A DNA stretch of 64,000 nucleotides, taken from an uncultured Prevotella sp. GTDB lineage: Bacteria > Bacteroidota > Bacteroidia > Bacteroidales > Bacteroidaceae. Below are positions 1-7,450 of the stretch, piece after piece. Where the stretch lies: assembly GCA_947170725.1 (NCBI GenBank), contig CAMVUM010000002.1:1-64000 (forward strand). Direction: 5' to 3'. Each line of letters begins with the position of its first letter. The first letter of the stretch is position 1. The translations under genes were made by a program, and so were the position numbers. The notes beneath the pieces are model-generated. The model made no database searches. It had not been told where the DNA came from and saw nothing but the letters and a program-made list of their open reading frames with translations.

Positions 1-274
1 AAAGGCCACAGAAATGGCCGACAAACGCTTTGAAATGTTTTGCTGGTAAGTTGTGAGACAAAGAGAGAAAAGAGCGCGACAAAGGCTTAAAATGGTCTGC
101 AAAGAAAGCAGCACAAAAGACCTTTAACAGGCGTTTTGAAACGAATGTAACGAGCCAAATTAACCTATACAAAGGTACAAATTTTCTCTGAACTGACCAA
201 AGAAAAAGGCATAAAAATTACGCTGATTATTAGCTTTTTGAAAGGCTTTTAATCAGCGTTTAATTTGTGTTTAA

Positions 275-643
275 CACCAGCAAAATGGCAGAGAAAAAAG
301 GAACCGAAAAAAGAGAGTTTTTGCTCGTTTCGTTTTCGCGATTATAGGAATTATAAAAAGAATAATCATATATTGGAATTCTTATGAGCAAAACCTAAAA
401 GAGAAGCTGAATATATATTGGAAAAAAGAAGCATATTCATCTACAGCAGATTTATATACCACAAGCAAAGCAGGAACACTTTTCAAAGAAACGACCTGCA
501 ATGAAACTTCACAAAAAGACACCATTGATTTCACTGATAAAGAATATAAATATTTTGGCATTAAAGCAAAAGACGGCCTTGTTTACCTCGACTCTATCGC
601 TATTGAATGGACTTCCGAGGCTTATTCCAAAACAAATACACCT
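275..643 (+). other. Open in-frame extension upstream of the truncated secreted protein
   Basis: This segment is open in the same frame as the gene at 644 and begins just after a TAA at 272-274. From about 440 the translation (..ADLYTTSKAGTLFKE.. and ..LDSIAIEWTSEAYS..) looks like genuine secreted-protein sequence that runs into the chitobiase-like domain. Before about 430 it looks non-coding or foreign. No in-frame ATG, GTG or TTG exists here. Bases 1-274 hold no gene that I can support. Confidence 0.45.
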
Positions 644-2233
644 GTGTTCACTCCTGCTGCGGGAACATATACCACCACACAGAATGTGACGATAACAGCC
701 AGAAGTGGAAACACTATCTATTACACAACGGACGGAAGCGAGCCTACCGCGGAGGCCGGCCTCATATATAATGACGCGATGCCGATAAGCGTTGACCGCG
801 ACATAACCATAAAAGCTATAGCCTTTGACAAGCAGAGCAACGAACAGAGTGACATTGCAACAGCAGAATATATCATAAAAAGAATATTCTGTTTTAGCGC
901 TGATAAGGCAACAGCCACGCTCGGCAAGGAATTCATAGCCCCAGAACTGACAAATACATACCCGGACGGCACCGTGACATGGGAGAGTTCCGACAACAAC
1001 GTCGCATCTGTTGACAACAACGGAAAGGCTACTCCACTCGCTCAGGGAACAACCATCATCACAGCACAACTGTCACGACCCGACTGCCCAACCCTGACAG
1101 CAACATATACACTTACCGTAAGCGACCCGACGATATTGCCTTTAGGCAGCGCCTATTACAAACTCGTTACGTCAAATGCCGACATCGTTGATGGAGGGGT
1201 ATACCTCATCGTCTGCAAAACAAATGAGACGAATGGTGCAAACGGAATGGCCATGGGAGGGATTATCAACAAATATGGAATAGGCATAGATGTCAATATT
1301 CAACAAGAAAGAATCGATACTCCAACTGACGCAGAAATCATCATCACAAAACACAAAGATAACACATGGCTCGTGAAAAACAAAACGGGATATATCGGGT
1401 ATAAAGAATATACGAATTTTGAAATATCAAGTACACGTAATACCACTAATGCTTTTCAATGGGTAATAGATGTAACAACACCGGATAGTGTTATCATCAA
1501 AAGCAACAATGCCCTGAACCGATATATCAGAGCCAAAATTAAAGATAAGAAATTTCGAGTTTACTTTGAGTTGAACGGAACCTCAAAAATCTCCCTCTAC
1601 CGCAAGATGGGTGCACTAAAAATAACGAGTGGCGGCCGCGACGCCGACGGCAGATACTATGCGACGTATTTCACCGACGTCGCCATTTCAGCTCCAAAAG
1701 ACGTCACTTTCACGACCGTCGGGATTGTTGACGACCAGATGACACTCACCGACTTTTCGACAAACAGCATCATACCCGCCTCCACCGGACTTGTTGTCTC
1801 TGCCGAAGAGCCGGGTATTTATGAATATGCCGTATCGGGTAAAGCGGCAACGTTGTCCGGCAACCACACTGGTAATCTTCTGAAAGGCGACGTAAAGGAC
1901 ATCACAGCCGACGACATGACCGCCACTGACACAGACCACACATTTTTCCGACTGGCCAAACCTTCCGGCGAGTCGCTCGGTTTCTGGTGGGGAGCACCAG
2001 ACGGCAACGGATTTTCCCTGGGTGCATACAAGGCATATCTCGCCGTACCAAACAGCGTTTCCGCCGCCAAGGGCTTCTCTTTCGGCTCTGCTGTTTCGTC
2101 AATCACGACCATACGTAATACGAGAAAAACACGATCTGACGTAACATACAATCTCCACGGTCAACGCGTTTCCAATGCTGTCCGCCCCGGAATATACATC
2201 AAGGACGGCAAGAAATTCATAAAACGCCAATAA
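644..2233 (+). CDS. Secreted multidomain protein with chitobiase-C-like and Ig-like domains and a C-terminal sorting-like tail; probably 5'-truncated
   Basis: Probable exported, surface-associated protein of unknown substrate. About residues 1-80 resemble a chitobiase/beta-hexosaminidase C-terminal-like domain (pattern TPAAGTY..V.I.....IYYTTDGSEPT). About 82-160 is a bacterial Ig-like group 2 domain (TWESSDNNVASVDNNGKATPL..GTT). A middle region of unrecognised fold follows. The last 35 residues end in LHGQRV..GIYI.DGKKFIK, the tail that Prevotella-type exported proteins use for secretion or anchoring. The only in-frame start is GTG 644, in the middle of a domain run. The frame stays open back to 275, and residues encoded from about 440 still look like part of the protein, yet there is no ATG and no signal peptide. 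The nearest ATG (285) is in another frame and stops at 345. I infer a 5'-truncated remnant or a frameshifted gene. Domain calls are by eye. Confidence 0.6.
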   Translation: MFTPAAGTYTTTQNVTITARSGNTIYYTTDGSEPTAEAGLIYNDAMPISVDRDITIKAIAFDKQSNEQSDIATAEYIIKRIFCFSADKATATLGKEFIAPELTNTYPDGTVTWESSDNNVASVDNNGKATPLAQGTTIITAQLSRPDCPTLTATYTLTVSDPTILPLGSAYYKLVTSNADIVDGGVYLIVCKTNETNGANGMAMGGIINKYGIGIDVNIQQERIDTPTDAEIIITKHKDNTWLVKNKTGYIGYKEYTNFEISSTRNTTNAFQWVIDVTTPDSVIIKSNNALNRYIRAKIKDKKFRVYFELNGTSKISLYRKMGALKITSGGRDADGRYYATYFTDVAISAPKDVTFTTVGIVDDQMTLTDFSTNSIIPASTGLVVSAEEPGIYEYAVSGKAATLSGNHTGNLLKGDVKDITADDMTATDTDHTFFRLAKPSGESLGFWWGAPDGNGFSLGAYKAYLAVPNSVSAAKGFSFGSAVSSITTIRNTRKTRSDVTYNLHGQRVSNAVRPGIYIKDGKKFIKRQ

Positions 2234-2258
2234 CCCCAAAACAAATAATAAAACAACA

Positions 2259-2354
2259 ATGAAAACAAATAGAACATGGGCAATGGTCCTTATGACCATA
2301 TCCATCGCACCGATACAAATGACGGACAACGGCATGGCGTCACTATCTATGTGA
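2259..2354 (+). CDS. Possible 31-residue signal-peptide-like ORF
   Basis: An ATG preceded by A-rich DNA opens a 31-codon frame with an N-terminal Lys/Arg and a hydrophobic stretch (MKTNRTW then AMVLMTISIA). It resembles the signal peptide of an exported protein whose body has been lost. It sits between the secreted protein and the strong terminator at 2405. It may be a gene remnant or chance. Confidence 0.2.
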   Translation: MKTNRTWAMVLMTISIAPIQMTDNGMASLSM

Positions 2355-2404
2355 GACAGCTCATATATCAATCATCTGGCATGGCATAAAGCTGTGGAAT
2401 TATT

Positions 2405-2455
2405 AAAAGCATGCACACCGTAGAGAAAAATGTCTCTACAGTGTGCATGCTTTTT
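2405..2455. terminator. Bidirectional Rho-independent terminator
   Basis: Near-perfect 18-bp arms (left from 2409, right to 2450) flank a 6-nt loop, with AAAA on the left and TTTTT on the right. The stem therefore has a T-tract on either strand. It separates the convergent secreted-protein gene (plus) and nadE (minus, stop at 2488). Confidence 0.85.
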
Positions 2456-2487
2456 GGCGGCTAAACCGCACGATTTATTCCGGCATA

Positions 2488-4428
2488 TCACAGCCCCTCA
2501 CACTCCTTCAGCCATATAGCACTTGACGCATCGCTCGGCATTCGCCAGTCGCCACGCGGACTGAGACTGACGCTTCCGACCTTTGGACCGTCCGGCAGAC
2601 AGGAACGCTTGAACTGCTGATTGAAAAAACGGCGGCAAAAGACGGTCAGCCAGTGCTTGATGGTCTCGTCGTCATAGCGTCCTGCTTCTGGATGAGTTCC
2701 GTCAAAGGCATGGCGGGCCATCATGAATATCTTGGCCGGGCGGAACCCGAAACGCAGGATGTAGTAGAGGAAGAAATCATGAAGCTCGTACGGACCGACA
2801 AGGTCCTCCGTTTTCTGACTGATATTGCCCTGCTCGTCAGCCGGAATAAGTTCCGGACTTATCGGAGTGTCGATGATGTCCAGCAAAGTTGCACGCGACT
2901 TTTCGTCAACACCGCTGTTCGCCACATAACGCACGAGATAGCGGATGAGGGTTTTGGGGACGCCTCCATTGACGCCATACATGGACATGTGGTCTCCATT
3001 GTATGTCGCCCAACCGAGAGCAAGCTCACTCAAATCACCAGTTCCGATGACAAGTGCACCCAACTCATTCGACAGGTCCATGAGAATCTGTGTGCGCTCG
3101 CGAGCCTGACTGTTCTCGTATGTCACGTCATGGACAGAAATATCATGGTCTATATCTTCAAAATGCTGCACGACGCTCTTGGAGATATTTATCTCACGCG
3201 AGGTTACACCGAGTGATGCCATCAGACTGACTGCATTGTCATGGGTGCGGTCTGTCGTGCCGAAACCTGGCATGGTCACACCGACAATGCCACGGCGATC
3301 CAGTTGCATACGGTCGAAAGCACGCACGCAGACCAACAGAGCCAGCGTCGAGTCGAGACCGCCGCTGATTCCGATGACCACCCTCGTGCTGCAGGTATGG
3401 GTGAGACGCTTGATGAGGCCGGCGGTCTGGATGTTCAGTATCTCCTCGCAACTGTCCTTCATATCGGCATCAGATGGAATGAACGGCCACGGCGAGATCT
3501 GACGTGTCAGACGGAAGTCACGCAGTTCCACCGGACAGGTGTCTATCTGACGGGCGACAGCATGGCGCTGTGCGTTGATATAGGTCGTGTTTGTACGCCG
3601 TTCGGCACGCAGCCGCTCAACGTCTATCTGACATATCTGCATCTGCGACGTCAGCGAGAAACGTTCGCCCTCACAAAGCAGACGTCCGTTCTCAAATATC
3701 ATGGCATTGCCTCCATAGACAACATCCTGAGTACTCTCACCGAATCCGCTTCCGGAATAGACATAGCCGCTCATTGTCCGTGCACTCTGCTGGGCGAGAA
3801 GAGAACGGAGGTAGGCATGCTTGCCTATCAGTTCGTTACTGGCGGAAAGATTGAAAATTATGTCAGCACCGGCCAACGCGAGATTATTGCTCGGCGGTAT
3901 CGGAGCCCACACGTCCTCACAGATTTCCACTCCGAACCTGACTCCGTCTATTGTAGAGAATATCTTCGGCTCGGACGAGACTGTCACAGGGCTGCCGGCA
4001 AGATAGATATCCGTGGGTCGCAGATCCTGAGCAGAAGCGAACCATCGCTTCTCATAGAACTCATTGTAATTGGGAAGATAGGTCTTGGGTATGATTCCGA
4101 GCACCGTTCCGTGCTGAATGACGGCGGCACAGTTGAGCAATATGCCGTTGACAGACACTGGCAAGCCGACAATGGATATGATGTCAAGCATGCGGGTGAA
4201 ATCAAGTAACTGGAGCAAGGCCTCCTCTGCCTTGTCCAGCAGAAGTTGCTCGCGGAACAGGTCCTGACAGGAATAGCCTGTTATGGAAAGCTCCGGAAAA
4301 CAGATTATTTCTACGCCACGCCCCTCCGCCTGAGCTATCAAGTTCTCTATCTCACGCAGATTGTAGTCCGTGTCGGCAACCTTGACAGACGGAACGGTGG
4401 CCGCAACAGATATAAAGCCGTATTTCAT
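2488..4428 (-). CDS. nadE: Glutamine-dependent NAD+ synthetase
   Basis: Catalyses the last step of NAD+ synthesis: amidation of deamido-NAD+ with ATP, using ammonia released from glutamine. The 646-residue length fits the two-domain, glutamine-dependent type. The N-terminal nitrilase-like glutaminase domain (about 1-290) shows the triad Glu46 (FPELSITGY), Lys115 (IIPKTYLP) and Cys170 (VEICEDVW). The C-terminal synthetase domain has the ATP pyrophosphatase P-loop SGGLDS at about 353-358 and a YxGDHMSMYGVNGGVPKTL segment that is typical of the family. It is the last gene of the long minus-strand run, 10 bp after the DUF2027 gene, and transcription ends at the terminator at 2405-2455. Both half-sites look intact. 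Confidence 0.96.
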   Translation of the reverse strand: MKYGFISVAATVPSVKVADTDYNLREIENLIAQAEGRGVEIICFPELSITGYSCQDLFREQLLLDKAEEALLQLLDFTRMLDIISIVGLPVSVNGILLNCAAVIQHGTVLGIIPKTYLPNYNEFYEKRWFASAQDLRPTDIYLAGSPVTVSSEPKIFSTIDGVRFGVEICEDVWAPIPPSNNLALAGADIIFNLSASNELIGKHAYLRSLLAQQSARTMSGYVYSGSGFGESTQDVVYGGNAMIFENGRLLCEGERFSLTSQMQICQIDVERLRAERRTNTTYINAQRHAVARQIDTCPVELRDFRLTRQISPWPFIPSDADMKDSCEEILNIQTAGLIKRLTHTCSTRVVIGISGGLDSTLALLVCVRAFDRMQLDRRGIVGVTMPGFGTTDRTHDNAVSLMASLGVTSREINISKSVVQHFEDIDHDISVHDVTYENSQARERTQILMDLSNELGALVIGTGDLSELALGWATYNGDHMSMYGVNGGVPKTLIRYLVRYVANSGVDEKSRATLLDIIDTPISPELIPADEQGNISQKTEDLVGPYELHDFFLYYILRFGFRPAKIFMMARHAFDGTHPEAGRYDDETIKHWLTVFCRRFFNQQFKRSCLPDGPKVGSVSLSPRGDWRMPSDASSAIWLKECEGL

Positions 4429-4438
4429 AAGATGTAAT

Positions 4439-5518
4439 TTACTTTATAGTGACCTGTGTGGCTCCATATCCGTACTCTTGGAACGAAGCATCCTGATAGG
4501 TGTAGCGCTTATAGCGGTAGCGCAACTCATTGATAATGGCGGCGCGAAGCACGCCCTCGCCTTTTCCATGGATGAAGACAACCTTTCGGCCTTTCTCCTT
4601 CTCATGCTCTTTGAGCGTCTTTCGGAAGGTCTCCATCTGATAGTTGAGAATGTCGGCAGACGACATGCCTGTCATGGTGTCCAGCAGTTCGGCGGCATGG
4701 AGGTCGACAACAACAGGAGCATTCTTGTCAACAGACATATCCGGAATGTTATGGCCTGCGGCAGGACGGCTGTCCACACTAATCTTTCCAAGCATTTCTT
4801 TCTTGAGCTTGTCCGGATCTACCACGAGCGGACGGACGGCACGGTCTTTCTCTACAATAGGATAGATAAGGGCAGGCTGCTCGAAGAAATCGTTTTCACG
4901 GAAGGTGTGGAGTTTGTAGAACTTAACTGTGTCGATGCGTATCTGAGCGTCAACTGCCGGTTTGAGCAGGAATGGACGCTCACGCTTGTAGGCCATTACC
5001 TGAAGACAGACACGCTCCATCGAATTGAGTTGGTCACGTCCGAATTCCTCGATGAAAAGTTTGGTATTTGGTTCAACCTCGCCCGTTGAACGCAACTGCC
5101 AGCTCGCACCCTCTGCCACCATATAGCAGTAGCGCATATAGTAGTTGCTGTCGTTGACGAAATATGTCTCGAAACGGGTAGAAGTTATTTCTTTCATGTC
5201 CATCGGTACAAAAGCCAGATAAGCGCTCAACGAATCGCCGCCACGGCGCTCCTCGACAGGAGCCTTAAACATCACAGGGCGGTCGGCCGGATCATAATCC
5301 TCATCCTCATCAATCGGTTTGGCTGTAGCCGCCTTCTTATTATCTATGATACGTGAGGTGCTGTAGTCGTCATCATTGGTCACAACTACATCGGTAACAG
5401 GCGTCGGTATCTGGAAGCCGTCGGCATCTTCAACGAGGACAATGTCCTTGCCCTGAAATCCGGCAACAACACCGCCACCGGTCTCACTCAAAAAGCGAAC
5501 TTTATCTCCTATTTTCAT
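4439..5518 (-). CDS. DUF2027 / Smr-domain protein
   Basis: A 359-residue cytoplasmic protein with no signal peptide. Residues 1-70 form a small beta-rich domain starting MKIGDKVRFLSETGGG, as in the DUF2027 family. The middle carries a second conserved beta domain (..YFVNDSNYYMRYCYMV..). The C-terminus from about residue 265 resembles the Smr domain of MutS2-like proteins, with the nuclease-type motif HGKGEGVLR near 320 followed by a basic, Tyr-rich helix. Smr domains bind or nick nucleic acids; whether this one has activity is unknown. It lies 3 bp after queA and 10 bp before nadE, so it is co-transcribed. It is widespread in Bacteroidota but has no firm function. Confidence 0.85.
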   Translation of the reverse strand: MKIGDKVRFLSETGGGVVAGFQGKDIVLVEDADGFQIPTPVTDVVVTNDDDYSTSRIIDNKKAATAKPIDEDEDYDPADRPVMFKAPVEERRGGDSLSAYLAFVPMDMKEITSTRFETYFVNDSNYYMRYCYMVAEGASWQLRSTGEVEPNTKLFIEEFGRDQLNSMERVCLQVMAYKRERPFLLKPAVDAQIRIDTVKFYKLHTFRENDFFEQPALIYPIVEKDRAVRPLVVDPDKLKKEMLGKISVDSRPAAGHNIPDMSVDKNAPVVVDLHAAELLDTMTGMSSADILNYQMETFRKTLKEHEKEKGRKVVFIHGKGEGVLRAAIINELRYRYKRYTYQDASFQEYGYGATQVTIK

Positions 5519-5521
5519 AAA

Positions 5522-6739
5522 TCAAGGTATTAATAATGAACTGTCGCCATAGCTGAGAAATCTGAAATCATGAGCTAAGGCATAATCGTATATGCGGCGC
5601 CAGTCACCACGGACAAAAGCACTGACCAACAGAAGCAACGTACTCTGAGGCTGGTGGAAATTGGTGACCAGCATTTTTACTATCTTATACTGATAGCCCG
5701 GAGCTATCATTATCTGTGTGCTGGAATGAAGCGTATTAACGCCGTTGCGGTCGAGGAAAGCGATGATGGCCTGCAACGCCTCTACAGGGCTGATTGATGC
5801 CTCGGCTTCGTATGGCTCCCACTGGGAAACGTGTAACTGCTCTTCCGTCAAGTCAGGATTATGGTGAAGACGGAGTCCCATATAATAAAGGCTCTCCAGC
5901 GTTCGGACACTCGTTGTCCCGACGGCAATGGCACAGGAATCGTGCTTGATAAGACGTTCGAGGGTTGAACGGTGGACGCTGATATACTCCGTATGCATCT
6001 CGTGGTCAACGATGGCGTCACACTTGACCGGCTTGAATGTTCCCGCACCGACATGAAGGGTTATCTCGTCCCGCTCTATGCCGGCCGACTCAAGTGACGA
6101 CAAGACGCTGTCTGTGAAATGGAGACCGGCCGTGGGGGCGGCAACACTGCCCTTTATCTTCGAATATACGGTCTGATATGTCTGCTTGTCGCTCTCCTGA
6201 GTCTCACGGTTGAGATACGGAGGTATTGGGAGTTCGCCGACGGCATCAAGAATCTCGGCAAAAGAAACATCGGGATTGTCCCAACTGAATTCTATCCGAT
6301 GGCTGGTCTTTTCTTCACTGATGCGTGATGCTGTAAGGGTCAGCTGGCGCCCCTTGACATCAAATGTGCGTGAGAGAAGCCCTTCCTTCCATTTCTTCAG
6401 ATTGCCGACGAGGCAGAGCCACGAACACAGACCGGTGGTCTGGAACATCTGCTCATAATCTGCCGGAGCCACCGGTTCGAGCAGGAATATCTCTATCAGC
6501 GCTCCCGTGGTCTTGCGGAAGTGCATTCGGGCCTGAATAACACGGGTATTGTTGAATATCATCAACGCTCCGGCAGGAAGATGGGCAGGAAGATTATAGA
6601 AAACATCTTCTTCAATCTCGCCGTGACGGTAGATGAGAAGTTTGGAATGGTCGCGAGTCCCGATTGGGAATTTAGCTATGCGCTCATCGGGCAAGGCATA
6701 GTTATAGTCACTTATATGTATACGTTTGGTTTCCATCAT
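5522..6739 (-). CDS. queA: S-adenosylmethionine:tRNA ribosyltransferase-isomerase
   Basis: Transfers and isomerises the ribose of S-adenosylmethionine onto preQ1 in tRNA, giving epoxyqueuosine at the wobble position of GUN anticodons. The family signature is clear: the N-terminus DYNYALPDERIAKFPIGTRDHSKLL, then FNNTRVIQAR, then PTAGLHFT at about 205-212 and HVGAGTFKPV. The 405 residues are longer than the enterobacterial enzyme (about 356), through extra loops that are common in Bacteroidota. The start has two adjacent Met codons (6739 and 6736), and either may be used. It sits in the minus-strand run between the PAP2 phosphatase and the Smr protein. The other queuosine genes are not in this window. 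Confidence 0.95.
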   Translation of the reverse strand: MMETKRIHISDYNYALPDERIAKFPIGTRDHSKLLIYRHGEIEEDVFYNLPAHLPAGALMIFNNTRVIQARMHFRKTTGALIEIFLLEPVAPADYEQMFQTTGLCSWLCLVGNLKKWKEGLLSRTFDVKGRQLTLTASRISEEKTSHRIEFSWDNPDVSFAEILDAVGELPIPPYLNRETQESDKQTYQTVYSKIKGSVAAPTAGLHFTDSVLSSLESAGIERDEITLHVGAGTFKPVKCDAIVDHEMHTEYISVHRSTLERLIKHDSCAIAVGTTSVRTLESLYYMGLRLHHNPDLTEEQLHVSQWEPYEAEASISPVEALQAIIAFLDRNGVNTLHSSTQIMIAPGYQYKIVKMLVTNFHQPQSTLLLLVSAFVRGDWRRIYDYALAHDFRFLSYGDSSLLIP

Positions 6740-6750
6740 TCGTTATAAAC

Positions 6751-7449
6751 TTACGCCAGCATGAGACAGGCGCGGATAAGTGAATAGATAAATGTGAAGA
6801 ACAGGACATTTATCACAACATCAATATCCGTAAGCTGATATCCTGTGGATGTGTACTGCGAGGATATGAACCGCATGCCTGTGGCCATACGGGCATTTAT
6901 TCTGTAATATATGTAATAGACTATAAGTCCCATCAGCCCGCCCCAAACGAGGCCGCAAATGATGTCTCCCGGATAGTGGACACCGAGATACATGCGTGTC
7001 CAGCAGTTTATCAATGACCATAGAATAAGCAGAGAAGACACAATGCCATTGCGTATGAGGAGACTGAAAAAGACGGCTATGCTGAAAGTGTTGGCGGCAT
7101 GGGCGGAAAAAAAACCATAGCGACCGCCACGATAACCGTCAACGATGTCGACCAGCTGACCGATCTGGAAATCGTGCGTGGGACGGAGACGGGCCACGGT
7201 GGGCTTGACAAAGGAATCATCTATAGTGCCGGCCAATACGACACAAAGTGCCGCACTGGCGATAATCAGCAATATCTGCTTCATGTTCTCATTGTTCTTT
7301 AGGACAAGATAGAACAGGGATATGTAAAGCGGTATCCATGTGGCAGCTGTCGTAAGAACCGAGGCTAACCCGTCCAAAAACAGAGAGTCGCTGCCGTTGA
7401 CGGCAAGAAGCAACTGTTTGTCTAATTGTATCAATGACTCCAAATCCAT
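6751..7449 (-). CDS. PAP2-family membrane phosphatase
   Basis: Integral membrane phosphatase of the PAP2 superfamily, 232 residues with about six hydrophobic helices. The three active-site motifs are visible. C1 is KPTVARLRP (KxxxxxxRP). C2 is FFSAHA, where Ala replaces the usual Gly of SGH. C3 is TRMYLGVHYPGD (RxxxGxHxxxD). Substrates of such proteins include undecaprenyl pyrophosphate, phosphatidic acid and lipid A phosphates; which one applies here cannot be told. It begins 1 bp after the Bat fusion gene and ends 11 bp before queA, so it is part of the same transcript. The C-terminus is another hydrophobic segment. Confidence 0.88.
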   Translation of the reverse strand: MDLESLIQLDKQLLLAVNGSDSLFLDGLASVLTTAATWIPLYISLFYLVLKNNENMKQILLIIASAALCVVLAGTIDDSFVKPTVARLRPTHDFQIGQLVDIVDGYRGGRYGFFSAHAANTFSIAVFFSLLIRNGIVSSLLILWSLINCWTRMYLGVHYPGDIICGLVWGGLMGLIVYYIYYRINARMATGMRFISSQYTSTGYQLTDIDVVINVLFFTFIYSLIRACLMLA

Positions 7450-7450
7450 C

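Noticed and set aside
285..347. ATG-started frame MAEKKGTEKREFLLV
   Set aside because: It stops after 20 codons and does not join the secreted-protein frame without a frameshift, so I do not use it as the gene's start.
3241..4209. 322-codon plus-strand frame opposite nadE
   Set aside because: It is antisense to an intact nadE, has Arg/His/Thr-rich composition typical of shadow frames and matches no family.
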